NCBI RefSeq assembly: GCF_014898815.1
Contig: NW_026515522.1
Span: 248,001-312,000, forward strand
Length of the DNA stretch: 64,000 nt
Origin: Panonychus citri
Lineage: Eukaryota; Arthropoda; Arachnida; Trombidiformes; Tetranychidae
Direction: 5' to 3'
Of the stretch, positions 1-12,716 are shown in pieces. The notes beneath the pieces are model-generated. The model searched no databases, was not told the origin of the DNA, and saw only the letters and a program-made list of their open reading frames with translations. A program made the position numbers and the translations under genes. Within the stretch, counting starts at the first letter, position 1. Each line of letters starts with the position of its first letter.

Positions 1-459
1 TCCAAAGTTATGCGATTGAGTAGTAACACTTCAAGCCCAATAAACATCAAGTCATCGGGAAATAACACCAACCCAACATTAACCGGAACCATAACAATTA
101 GCGGTACCAATAAGACAAACAGTAACACCGTTACTAGTATCATCTCATCAAGTAACAACAACCCAACCCTGAGTACAAATACAACTACCAATGCCAATAA
201 CAACGCTTCTAGTAACCAATGGACAAGCTTATTACAATCAAGTTCAACCTCATTATCGGCCTCATCATTATCTTCATCCACTTCATCTCCATCAACCACA
301 GGGATTGCAACGACCCTCCTTAAAGGGTCAAGCATATCGCCGACCCGTCGAACCCGAACCGAGACTCGAAAGTGTCGGAAAGTTTATGGTATGGATAATC
401 GAGACTCTTGGTGTACTCAATGCAAGTGGAAAAAGGCTTGCACTCGATTCGTTGATTAA
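1..459 (+). CDS. Glut4EF: C-terminal exon of a Glut4EF / ZNF395-ZNF704 family C-clamp transcription factor (5' partial)
   Basis: The frame is open from base 1, so the real start lies outside the window; the Met at 10 is internal. About 120 residues are low-complexity Ser/Thr/Asn-rich linker. The last 30 residues form a C-clamp: Cys codons at 373, 412, 421 and 439 give C-x12-C-x2-C-x5-C, with the family signatures KCRKVYG, WCTQC and KKACTRF, ending in TAA at 457-459. C-clamps are small zinc-binding, GC-rich-DNA-binding modules known from TCF proteins and from the SLC2A4RG/ZNF395/ZNF704 group (Drosophila Glut4EF). In that group the clamp is at the extreme C-terminus, as here. The protein is therefore expected to be a nuclear DNA-binding regulator. 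The upstream C2H2 finger of the family is not visible and must be encoded further left. TCF itself is less likely, because no HMG box is seen and the clamp ends the protein. I am sure of the C-clamp and fairly sure of the family. Confidence 0.78.
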   Translation, partial: SKVMRLSSNTSSPINIKSSGNNTNPTLTGTITISGTNKTNSNTVTSIISSSNNNPTLSTNTTTNANNNASSNQWTSLLQSSSTSLSASSLSSSTSSPSTTGIATTLLKGSSISPTRRTRTETRKCRKVYGMDNRDSWCTQCKWKKACTRFVD

Positions 460-1000
460 TCTTATTGTGCATCGGCCAAACAAATAAAAAGAAAAACAAA
501 AGAAAATCACCCAAAGGTGAAAAAAGGAAGTGACCATTAGCATCTTGATGACCATCCCCTCCTTTGTTTCTCTCTCTCTTTCTCTATCATCCTGTCACAT
601 TCTGCCTTTCCGACTATTATTCTTTCCCTCTCCCTCTCACTTACTCACTCTCCAGTTAAATACTACAAATACCATCATCATCATCGCCACAATTTAATTA
701 CATAACAGAAAAAAAGAGATTTTCTCACCTTTCTTTTGTCTTCTTCCTTCTTTCTCTCTCTCTTTTGTTTTTATATCATCATTCTCTCTCTCTCTCTTAA
801 CTTTATCTTCTTTCATTTTTCTGTTCACCCAACAAACTCAATAGATTTTTTCATTACATATTATATTATACATTCAGTTATTTTTTTTGTCTCTCTTAAC
901 GTTTTTAGTTATCATCTCGTTTTCGAAATTGAAAAAAAAGTTCTATAAAAAAAAATTATTGCTCACATTTTTTTTATTATTTTGATTCGAAAACTTTGCC

Positions 1001-1024
1001 CTCTCTCTCTCTCTCTCTCTCTCT
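1001..1024. repeat. (CT)n microsatellite
   Basis: About 12 uninterrupted CT units inside a longer pyrimidine-rich stretch. Confidence 0.9.
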
Positions 1025-2125
1025 TTAAACCCCTTCTTATCATCATTGTCATCATCTTATCTTCTTTTCTTCTCTTTCTTTTGCTTTGCCATCTTATTTT
1101 TGATCTTCAAAAACCTCTCTTGCTCTGTGTCTTCCTTTATACATTATATTACTTTACTATTATTATTATTATCATCCTCATCTTCCGCCTCCCTCATCTT
1201 GTTCATCATCTTCATCAATTTTCGCTGATTTCGCTTAAATATCGCATCTGAATGATTATTTCTGTCTTTCAGCTACCTGAGTTTCTGCACTTACACACAA
1301 ACATATAATTACCTCTTCTTCAACTACTATTGTTCATTTCAATTCCAAAGAGAATGAGAATACTAAATGAAACCAATAAATCTGAACTCTATTCGTCTCC
1401 TTATTCTCTCTCACTCTCTCGCTCTCTCACCTTGATGATGAGATTACCAGATAAGGAGGAAAAGGAAAAGAAAAGAAAACAATTAATCTTACTTCAATTA
1501 CCAGCGAAAATTTTAAATTCCAACTTGTTTCCCGCTCTTTCTTTCGTGATCATTTAAAGCCCATGAAAAAAACAATACAATCTAACTTGAAATTAAAATG
1601 AAATGCACACCAACAAACATGATGTTAAAATGCCCTTTGGTTGTTTCACCTTTACCATGAAAAATGATAATATAATAATAATGATTAACTAATTGAATAA
1701 TTAACATTTAGCATATCCAATTGCAAAAACGAATTCAAATTGTTTTATTTCAAATTGTTTGGCTCTTATCATGATGTTCATGATTGTGATTATATGATAA
1801 TCACTGAGACAATCGGTTCACTTGTTAATCTATTGATTTAATTTAATGATAAGTTATTTTCTCTCTCTCGCTTTTGATGAATGAAAAATCAATCGAAATC
1901 TTTTCGAGTGAATTTTTTCTTTCGATTTTATTTCATCTTTCTCCCTGCCTCCTTTTCCTTCCTGTTCTTTTTATCGTCATGAGATTATCATGACCCAGTG
2001 AATTTATTGAGTTTCTTTTCTTGTGGATTCGTGTTTTTTCATGACACATTTTCCTCTTCCTTCTGAATCTCCTGAACTTTCATATCAAGAATATCACCTT
2101 TTTTCACCTCACCATCGAAATTCAA

Positions 2126-2184
<59 letters not shown>
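2126..2184. repeat. Compound (CT)n-(CTTT)n-(CT)n microsatellite
   Basis: CT dimers, then about seven CTTT tetramers, then about 12 CT dimers. The tract is all-pyrimidine and could adopt triplex structure. Confidence 0.9.
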
Positions 2185-5100
2185 TGCTCCTGCCTAAGAA
2201 ACAACCATTTCCTTGGACTCTCTTATCATCATTTATTTTCTTGTTTACTCTCAACATTTTGTTTTCCAATGTGAATATAAACCGGAAGAAGTAATCAAAC
2301 AGGATATTATCAATCACATGTTCTCGCAACAATATTTCCAATAACCTTTATTTTCCAATGATTATCAATTTCATGAGAAATTTTCATCACCAATCCTGTT
2401 CCTTTTTCCTAAAAAGTTCAAGAAAAAACGATAACAAGAGTCATGAGAAATGTTGATGGATAATTGAAATAATATTTCCAGTGAAAATCATTGATAAACT
2501 TTCCCATTAGATTAATAATAATTGAATCCTTGATTGATTCACCATCTAATCAGATGATAATCTCACTTAGATAAAGTATACATGTATGAATATTAAAACT
2601 TTACCTTGATTAATTATCCCTAATTGGGTTGATCATCACGAAGGAAAAATATTAATTGATTGTAAGGTAAAAAAGATGAAGATGAGTAAATTGATTAATT
2701 ATTAGCAGATAATTAAAGTAAAGGGTCAATTTGGAATCTCGTGAGGATTTTCATGAGAGATGAGGATTAATATCAACAAGAAGGAAAAAGGATAAACGAT
2801 TCTGTTGAAAAATAAGTAAAGCAAAAAAAAGAGAGAGAAAAGTGATAAAATATCTCTGTGAGTTTCTCCGTGTATTTTGTTATCGATTATCAATATTATT
2901 ATTCAGAAAGTTCTGGTGGGAGTGATAAAACTCGAGATGATAACTCAGGGGATTCAATGAGTGTATCATGATGATGATGATGATTGTCATCATTATTTTT
3001 TTTCTTCCCTTCTTTGGTTTACAAGATGAAACACCAACAATTAATCAAATAATAATTTTCATCGGAAATAATCATATGTCTAAATAAGTAAATCGGATAA
3101 TTGATTGTTCACAAATTGTTCAGGGAAATGAACTGAGCAATTTTCATCATTACTACAATTTTCTGTTTCTAACAGGATACAAATTCAATTCAAATGAATA
3201 TCCGAAAAACTGAGTTACTGGTCAAGCAGAAAAGGAAATTGAAACCACCTAAAGATGAGATGAAAGTTATTGAAGATGAGAGAGAGAGAGAAATAAAAAT
3301 TCTGGTCAATATATTGGTCAGAAATGAGATTTTTTTTATTCTCTTTGGTTTTTATCTTTAGGTTTATGATATTTTTTTTTCTTTTGGTTGATTATCATTA
3401 AGAGCTTATCATAATCTTACTCTTTCTCTTCTTTCTTTTCCTGTGGTTCATCTTATCATCATCTTGTTGGAAGATAAAATTTCTCTCTTCCATTTCATCA
3501 GTCGTAAGTATTAAAAGTTGTATTCATCATTATGGTTCCGTGTCCTCTGATTATCTCTTGATTATTATCATCACCATCATCATCTACAGAGAGAGAAAGG
3601 ATAATGTTGATGATTAGAAGATACGGAAAAGAGTAAATGAAATGAAGATGATGATGATGATGATAATGTAATAAGGAGTCAATTGTATTAAGCTGTTACC
3701 TGGTCAAGAATTACATGAAGAAGGAGGAACTGGTCGCCACGGGGAGTTTCACTTATGGTCAACACTTTTTTTTTCTTTATCTTATTCCATCATCATCATT
3801 ATCATCACAATCTCCTTCTTTTTTTCCTCTTTCTTCACTTTCTTTCATTATCTTGTTAAACTTGAATATTGTTCGAGCTACATTTCTCTTCAATTCTCCA
3901 CCTTCACCAATCCACACCCTCCCCTAATCTCCATAATCACCACCCACAGAATCTTTTTCTCACCACTCAAAGTTTTCCATTGTTTCATTGGAGGTTCAGA
4001 ACTTTTTTTCTTCGTTAAAACTTTTAGCTTTCCACTAATTATTTACACAATTAAATTCACTTACACTCGCTTACTAAATAGATTGACCATTCTGATCAAA
4101 TTATTCGCGTTCTTGGTCAATCTTTACAGGAGAATTTCATCAATTAAAGTTAATTTCTGATTCTTTGGCCTTTCTCTCTCTCTCTCACCAAGTTACATCC
4201 AATTAGCAACTATTTCTGTCCCTCTGTGTCCATTTTTCAACCTCTGTGTGTCCAAATACATTATCTGAGGATAATGATGATGATAATATTGTGATAATGT
4301 AATAACTTTGATGATTATGATGATATCAAAGTAGTAATCATAATATAACAAAAGTAATAATCATAATGATGATGATGATGATAAAGATAATGCTAATAAT
4401 AATCTGATAATCTGATAATAAAAGAGAACGAAGCATTTTTTTTCTTCATCAGAACTTTGTCTTTTCAGAGTTTCAATCTATTCGGTTCAGGATAATTTAA
4501 GAGGCTTATTCACTAAGAGACTAAACCATTTCATTGATTACCATAGCTTTGTATATGTATTTATAATTAGCATAGAATCAAGGTTGAATCTTCACTCAAT
4601 CGTAAACTTTTATCAAGTAAGAAAAATTTATTCCAAATTATCTGATTATTCAGCTAATTTTCATTTTCATTTCATCTCTGAATCCTACTAATCGGATATT
4701 GAACAGTGACCATGGAGATCAGTGATTATCATGTAAATGTTATGATTTTCTTTCAATTGAAATGTTGAAAGAATAATAATCGAGCCTTGAATTAGAACAA
4801 AAGTTTTTTTCTTTTTTCTCCTTATGATCTAATTTCCATGTTGTCATCATGACTTTTCATGGCGTTGGTAATGATTTTTTTTCCAACTTTTATCCTAATA
4901 ACTCACCATCTCTTCATTTTTTTTACCATTCTTACCATCATCATTCTGCCAATGATATATTTACATGATGAAAGTAGAGTTCATGTTGAGCGCAATGGTG
5001 AAAATTTCGCAAAAGTTAAGTGGAAAGAGAAAAGTTCTGGCTCTGTTAACAGAACTTTCTTGCTCTCTCATTCAGAATCTGCATCTTTCACCATCATCTT

Positions 5101-5210
5101 GACATCATTAACTGAACAACAATATCAATCAGCTGTTGTTAATAATGATAATGACGAGGATAAAACTATTATGGTGATAAATTGTTATTAGTTGAATGAG
5201 TTCCGGATTC

Positions 5211-5296
5211 TCTCTCTCTCTCTCTCTCTCTCTTCTGTCTCTTTCAGTATTCTTATCATTATCAATCATTTACATGGGATGTTCAGAAAGTCAGAG

Positions 5297-5366
<70 letters not shown>
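5211..5366. repeat. Inverted pair of microsatellites, (TC)n then (GA)n
   Basis: (TC)n occupies 5211-5233 and (GA)n occupies about 5293-5366, with one AAG interruption near 5313. The tracts are mutually complementary and separated by about 60 bases, so one strand could fold into a GA/TC hairpin. ORFs across this interval are repeat artefacts. Confidence 0.9.
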
Positions 5367-5368
<2 letters not shown>

Positions 5369-8069
5369 TGAAACCAACAGACAGATTGAAAACATATACA
5401 CTTATTGACTCACTCCTCATGTTTTCATCATGATCTCCATGAAGCCTTGAGAAGCCTCTGTACTTATCTTAATTGAATGATCATCATCTGTTACAAAAAT
5501 CAAAGTTTAAAAACATGAAATTACAGTTCAGAATCATAAAGAAAAGTCTCATCAGGAGATTTATTATTTCTTCATTAGAATGAGAGAAATGTTTCTCATT
5601 CAATGCATGCTAACAGAACAAAAATTTCAATGAACCAGAATTGCCTACAGAGAAAGTTTCACCATGGAAAAGTTTTTCGACAAATTCAAACCCAAGAAGC
5701 TTAAAAGTTCATAGTAAATGAATAAAATTTTATGGTAATTTATATATTATATTGTAAAAGAGGTAATTTATAAATTAATTAATATGGTTTTCATGCATAT
5801 TCGCATTTAGTAATTACGATCAATGCTCATGAATGTGCTTTTTTTATACATTGTATATGTCAGGCCGATTTATGGTGATATCATTTTGAATGAACTTTTT
5901 AGTCCATAAACTCTAATGATTATCTTATTATCTCATTAGTTTATCATGGTCAATGTTTGCTCTCTGTCTATCAATATCTCTACAAACAAATTTAGGTCAA
6001 ACTGTCGGAATTATTCATGAATATTCAGAATGCTTGGAATTTTTCTCTCCTGTTTCAATGTTATCACGATTATTCATTATCAATATCATGAATACAATCC
6101 TTTATCAACAATTATCGATGAAGATTTTGTGCTCAATAGGTGTAAATATTTTGTTCCCATGATGTTCAGCAAATATCTTGATAGTCTTGTCGTTGAATTC
6201 ATATTTCATTCAGAACTTTTTTTAAGAAAGAGGTTTAAACTTTTCTTTCACATATAATATCACATTTCCAGGGAATTCCATCCCTACTCTCATTCGCATG
6301 TTCCCTGATCTCTACTTCTTAAAACAGGCAAAAAAATTCTGAAAAAAGTCTCAGTAAACTACTGATAAATAATTGCTTCAAAATCATCAAGTTCACATGC
6401 ATACCCTTGAAATCGAAGACTGTATAGAAAAGATATGATCAAGATGAGTGAATAAACTTGATGAAAAAAAGTTCCAATGAATGTTAATTTATTACAGAAC
6501 TTTTTTCAATATCATCTCGAAACATTTTCACCAGTAGATCTAAATGATCTATTGTTTTCACCATGTTCGACTATTTTTCTCTCATCATCATCTTCTTCTC
6601 AAAGTTCATCAAATCTGTGGCTTCTTCTTCTTCTTGACTCAGCCTTTTTCATTCAAGGTTTTCACTCCATCATCATCATCTTCGCCATCATGTTGATCAT
6701 CTTCATCTTCTTTAAGAAACCAATCAATAACTTGACGACCCTAAGGATCAACCAACTAAGCTTTTAAAACTCTCAGACAATTGAACTAAGAGTATTAACA
6801 GAATCATTGTTTCTATTTTTCCATCATTATTATCACAATATTGTTCATATAAAAATTGTAGCATTAGAACAAAGTTTCAAAGCTAATTTCGTCTTCTCAT
6901 GAAGTCAATTAGTTTACTCCTTATATGCAACTACCTGTATTCTTTACACAGACTTTATCATCTTCCCTCATCTCCTCCTACATCTTTATCCTTTTTCTCC
7001 TTCAACTTGAACCTTCATATTCGAAATCATCTTTATCATCCTAACCCACTTTTTCTCTTTTCTTTTTTTTTTCTTCTATTGACTTGGAGTCTTTCTTCTT
7101 TCTGCTTCTCTAAGCTTCGTTCTTATTTTTCCTCGATTTCAGATTCAACTTTCGAACGAGATTCAATCAGTGAGAAAATTCCAACTCGAGAAACTTTTTT
7201 CTTTTTTCTCTTATTTTTCATTCGATTCCATTTTCAAAAAGATTTTCTTCTCCATCTCAAACTCAGAAGGATTTAAACAGCATCAACAATCAATCTTAAA
7301 ATTTTTCTCTTTCTACTTTTTTCATCTTCATCAGTTTATCGTCCAAAAGATGAGGTAAAAATCAATCCAATAATTTGATGAGTAGCAAAATTTTGGTAAA
7401 GGATTTAATCTGGATTACTTATCATCACATTGATCTTGATAATGAAATTCATTCTTAGGTTTAATTTATGTTGAACATATTCTGATGATAATAATCAGAA
7501 TCTCTTCAATGTTTCATTTTGTTTATTTTTATTAACACGAGAAAAGATTTAAGAAGAATGAAAGAACCAGAAAGAGAAAACGAAGAGAGAGAGAGAGAGA
7601 AAACCAGTGGAAGAGAGAAAATTAATAAGAAATGATGAGAATGATGGGTAATCAGGAAAGATATTCGGTAGAGACTGAACTGAACTTTGATCAGTGATTA
7701 TCTAGATTAGGATTACACCAGTTTCCATTGAGCTATATTATCATAATGAGTACCATTCTACACATTGAATCAGATGGGATAATGATCATTATTATGTCAT
7801 GAAAATTCAAGATTTATCTTCAATCTTATTTTCATTTTCATCCTTTTTCTTTACCAAAAGTTTTGACAATAATGATCTTTGGTCGTGCTAATGAGTGAGC
7901 TTGCTAATCTATTTAAACGATAATGACTCTATAACGTAAAGAATCAGATCAAAATCGTCACTCGAATCCTCAACATTTATTTTCATCTCAATTTTTTCCT
8001 CTCCATGTCAGATCATCACCCCAACACCCAATCCTCTCTGAGAGTCCCAACGAGCTCATTTATTAGGGT

Positions 8070-8073
<4 letters not shown>

Positions 8074-8138
<65 letters not shown>
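8074..8138. repeat. (GA)n microsatellite
   Basis: About 32 uninterrupted GA units. Confidence 0.95.
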
Positions 8139-8140
<2 letters not shown>

Positions 8141-8741
8141 GAAAAGATGAAGACAAAGGCAAAAAAATTCACTTAATGATAACTAATGCTTTTCATACTA
8201 TGACTTCAATGTTCATGAGCTTTTCTTGCTTCACCTACCACTATGTCCCAATGTCCATCCCATTAAACTATGTTGTCCATCTCAATGATTGCATTAGCGC
8301 CAACTTTACCGAGCTAATATTTAAAAGCTTAATGATTTACAAATACAATGTAAATGGCCAATTAATAAATCACAAAATTCATTTTTTTTAGTTATTTTAC
8401 GGAAATTTGATTAATTGATTTAGTTTATCAATATGACACGAGATCCATGGTAACTTTTTGTACCATTGTAAGAAATGAGCAGTAACAATGACTAACTAAT
8501 GGTGCAACATGATGGATTCAGGGGAGAAAATGAAAGAATGAAAAATGACCCGAATAAAATTCATTGAATTTTCTTTCACACTCATGGTAATGGAGGAATA
8601 GTTGAGCTAAAAGAAAAAAAGTTCCAAAATAGATAAAAGTATAATGAATTGTATAAAGAATTTAAAGTTAAAGACGATTCAACCATTTCCTTTTCCTCAC
8701 CTTAACCACTCACTTTAATATCTCATAAGAGTAAATATTTC

Positions 8742-8743
<2 letters not shown>

Positions 8744-8780
<37 letters not shown>
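8744..8780. repeat. (CT)n microsatellite
   Basis: About 18 uninterrupted CT units. Confidence 0.95.
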
Positions 8781-8781
<1 letters not shown>

Positions 8782-11700
8782 GTGTTTACGAGTAAACAAA
8801 GACCAGGATCATCATTATGATTAGATTACTTTTTCTCTCCCATATAACTTAAAATGGAGCAGAAAAAAGTTCTGTGAAGTTTTTCATAATACAATTGATC
8901 CTGAAAGCGGAAATTGAAAGTTAACATTTAATTACCAATCAGATGAGAAAATAAGGTTAAAAGTATTAGGAGAAAAGATTGATTTTCTTTCTGATTTATC
9001 TCAAATTTTTGGAAATAAAGTTTCACCAAAAATTCAAAGAGGTCAAAAGGTTTAGATTCATGATAGTACATCATGAAAGGAAAGGTTTCAGTGTAGGTTA
9101 CGAGATTCGTTTTTTTCTTCTCATGATGAGAGAAAAAAATTCCAAACTTGAATCTTTTCAGTTAATTTGGAATAACAGAAAACTCAACTTATCCAATTAC
9201 ATGTTATGATATTACGGTGATGATGATGAACTTTCTCATTACTCATTGAAATTTATATATACATTCATCTTCATGTGAATATATGTACATACCTTTTAAT
9301 GTCAACATGAAACTGATTCACTCATTAATTGTGACAGTGACATTAATTTATAAGCAACACTGATCATAATCATGAACAGAATCTGATTGAGATGAAATTT
9401 AATTTCACCATATAATCAACAAAGGATTAAACTGATTATTACATCCAGAAATTTCAATCTATTAATTTTATCAAATGATTAACTGATTAACTGAAATGTT
9501 TGACAATTTGATAGAGACAAGGTTTCTGATTAGAGTTGATTAATCTTGTTGTTGATCAAACCATTAGAATGAGTAAAATAAACAATACAATCAACAACAC
9601 TTGGTTGATGAAAAGTTTTGATCAACTACTTTGATTACTTTGATTTAAACACAATTAACTTAATCATCATTTCACCAAGAAAAAAAAGGATTCAACATGT
9701 TGATTGATGAAACATCAACACCAAATTTCATGATGATGTTAATACAGTTACGATATAAGATATAAATCAGTTTAAATCAAGTTTATCCAAACACTTACAC
9801 CTACACCAACATATACACACACTCATTCACTGGTTGCTGTTGATGATGATTAACTCAATTAACAATAATTGATTGGATAATATTATCATCATCTAAATTG
9901 ATTGTTATCAGTTGGAACTTTATTTTTTTTTCTCTCTCTCTCGTTCCACCTTTATTATCATTGATTGAATTGATTTACTGGAGCAATGAATTTACTACCA
10001 TCATCATTGTTGTTTATTAGATTGTCTTTCGAGAATTAAACTTGATTACAATCAATTTTCAACCGTACAATCAACAACAATTTAACAAACAACTAGAAAG
10101 CTCATATGGTAATAATGATAACCCAAAGAAGAGGCAAAGGTGAATTAGAAAAACCAACTTTGATACAAAAGGTAAAGTGAACATCATGATTACCCTGAAC
10201 TCGGGGTGTAAGATTATTAATGTATTTACCAAAAAGGGGAGAAAATTTTTATTATCATGTTTCAATTTGTGATCAATTGATTGTGAAGATTAAAATGTAT
10301 TCAGAAAGTGAAATTTGAATGTTTATTGTTATTGATTACTGACTTTCGATTATTAATATACAAGAATCGAAATCAAATTTCCTGTTTTATTTTTTTCCCT
10401 CTTGTTACTTGGAACTTTTTTTTTCTTTCTCTACTCTTTCTGTTGAAAAAGTTTCACTTTAAAGAACTTTTGAAAATCTTGAGAACAAAAAAAAGTTCTA
10501 AGAAAACAGAAAACTCACTGAATGAAAAAAGATTATTATGTAAGATGATGAACATGATGAATCCATGGAAATTGAATTGAAAAAGATACTTAATATATTT
10601 TTTGTTCATCATTTTTTCGTCTTCCTCCTCATGTATATATACAATGTTTATCATGTTCCATCAACTTTTACCTCATGAGATTTTCTCTCTCTCTCTCCCA
10701 ATTTCTGGTTCTCTCACTTTTGGTTACCTGTGTTTCTTAATAAAATACTGAAAATTCATTTAGAATCATAGAGATACTTTATAATGGTTATTGCTTTTCT
10801 CATCTTCAGGGGGCTTCTCAATGTTTATCTTTTGTTTTCTCTTGCAACTCTTGTTGTTAAAAGTAAACTTCAAAGACAATCAGGCAATCACTTTGATTAC
10901 TTATCATCCTTTTCATGGATTATCTTTCCAACTCTATCAATGTTATCATCAAGATTAACTTATCTAATCACCTGAGAAGTGAAAAAGTAAATCAGTTTTC
11001 TTCACTGAGAGCTATCATCATTTCTATTGACTTGTAATGGATCCAATAAGACCCTAAGAACAATCCTACTCTTATGGTTATCATGTTAATCATCATTCTG
11101 GAAGAATAGTTTAAAAAAGAAACATTAATTATTGATATTCTTCCATGTGGAATGTTCAACTTTTTATCTCAATTTCCATTCGTTCAATGTTATCATGAAT
11201 TATTCTGAACATTTTAATATCAAACATATTTCTCTTAATGTAAATAGTCATCAAGGTAAATATTGATTGAGTTTTTATTGAAATCTAATCAACTAAATTA
11301 GTATACAATTTGGAACAAAGTTACAAAATTTCAGTAAATTCTAAAAACTCAATGGCAGGGAAAATCTTTTCAGGTTGATGGATAATATCAATTGCAAAGT
11401 TATTGGAAATGTTACAAAGTTATAAAGTAAAATTTTCTATTTTGTATATAAATATGAGATCAATAGGTTTCATTGGAATATTGAATTTGACGGAAACTTT
11501 TTCCTCGAAATTTATTCTTATCGATCTGATCATCTATGTGTTAATTGTTTCATATTGATTCATTTTCATGGCAATTGATACAGTTATGGTGAAAGATGAT
11601 GGAAAAAGAGAGACAAAAAGAGGGAGAATTGGGAATGCTGTGAGCTCTATTCATTGAAATATAATGATAAGAACGGCGGAAATGTTCAAGTGGAAATTTA

Positions 11701-11998
11701 GAGATGATAATTGAGATTTTTGATTAAATTGGTCAGATTAGATGTAACTAGTAAATTGAATCAATATCCAGTAAAAATGGGCGACCAATCACCATTGATG
11801 AAAAGTTCATTTTTTCACCTACATCATCACTATTTTTCATCTTATGAAGCACAATTTTGTGTTCATGCTAATCACATAACTATTCCTTCCTATGACAATC
11901 AAACCTTACCACCATTATCAGAATTATTATTTACCACTATTGGTGGACATAAAAGTTAATGCTTAAGATTATCTATAAGTGGACATCATGTGCTTATA

Positions 11999-12023
11999 TT
12001 AGGGCAGTCAAAAATTCCGTGTA
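11999..12023 (+). repeat. Probable 5' terminal inverted repeat of a mariner element
   Basis: The sequence TTAGGGCAGTCAAAAATTCC follows a TA dinucleotide at 11997-11998 and lies about 155 bases upstream of a mariner transposase start codon. A TTAGG-type end next to TA is usual for the irritans-like mariner group. No matching 3' end was found, so this rests on position and resemblance only. Confidence 0.5.
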
Positions 12024-12155
12024 AAAACAAGGTTCCGTTTTAGGCCAAAAGGTCACGCTAGTAAATAATTGTATAGTGACTATAAGCAAGGCCTCATACC
12101 GAAAATTTCTTTGTTATGATTTAGTTAGTTTTTTAGATATTCTGTATTTATCATC

Positions 12156-12572
12156 ATGGAGTTCGTTGAATATTGTGCTGTGCTAAAGTTTCTCGTAAAA
12201 AAAGGCTTATCATTCGTCGCCGTTAAGGCTGAATTTCAATCCGTTTACGGATCTGATAAGGTCAGTGAATCGTTTATCCGAAAATATGCAAAAGGATTCA
12301 AACATGGCCGTGATAATATTTTTTATGAGCTGCGTTCAGGAAGACCTATGGAAGTGGAACATTCTGGCATTGCGTTACGTGTCAAGTCAATCATATTAAT
12401 AGATTGCTATCGAGAGTTAATTACTATATGGTTAACTAATTTAAATCGTAATAGATCAGACGATTTTTTTGTAAACATTTCTGGTGCAACGTTCAAGCTG
12501 ATGATATTAATAATAAACATTTTTATTTTTATAAACAGTAGAAGAGCAGTTATCAATTTATATGTGATATAG
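12156..12572 (+). pseudogene. Mariner transposase, N-terminal DNA-binding fragment
   Basis: The 138-codon ORF begins MEFVEYCAVLKFLVKKGLSF. It has the paired-type helix-turn-helix region of mariner transposases (HTH_48 type), including the VYGSDKVSESFIRK helix and the conserved linker ELRSGRPMEVE near residues 60-70. A second helix-turn-helix-like stretch, VKSIILIDCYRELITIWL, follows at about residues 78-95. After roughly residue 100 the similarity ends and none of the catalytic D residues is present; full transposases are about 345 residues. The next 150 bases are AT-rich, then the polymerase remnant begins on the other strand. This looks like a 5' fragment left by truncation or by insertion of another element. 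It cannot make an active transposase. Confidence 0.8.
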
Positions 12573-12716
12573 ACATTAGTTTTGATTCAGATCTGGCAGT
12601 GTTTTGAAAAATCTACCCTTTACATAATTTTTGATATTTTGAAAGTTGAATTAGATGTCGAATTCACTGGAGTCTATGCATTGTGAGGCTGACATTCGAG
12701 TATTTGTATCAATCGC

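Larger units (their letters stand above)
460..11990. other. Gene-poor region, including the presumed 3' UTR of the C-clamp gene
   Basis: An AATAAA lies at about 483, only 24 bases after the stop, and others follow, so the 3' UTR end cannot be fixed. The rest is strand-biased pyrimidine- or purine-rich DNA with ATC/GAT trinucleotide runs, (CT)n/(GA)n arrays and stop-rich frames. ORFs of 60-125 codons exist, but they encode Ser/Leu/Phe runs made by TCT/CTT/TTC repeats and show no domain. I see no convincing exon, tRNA or transposase here. Distal exons or enhancers of a neighbouring gene cannot be excluded. Confidence 0.6.

Noticed and set aside
4859..5191. 110-codon ORF with a hydrophobic N-terminus resembling a signal or membrane segment
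   Set aside because: The hydrophobic start comes from T-rich DNA (Phe/Leu/Ile codons). The second half looks less biased, but there is no recognisable domain and no exon signals.
5196..5408. 70-codon ORF of SL and RE repeats
   Set aside because: It is a translation of the (TC)n and (GA)n arrays, with no independent coding evidence.
6899..7276. 125-codon ORF rich in Phe, Leu and Ser
   Set aside because: It lies in a pyrimidine-rich stretch (CTT/TTC/TCT), which opens frames by composition; no domain, splice site or start context supports it.
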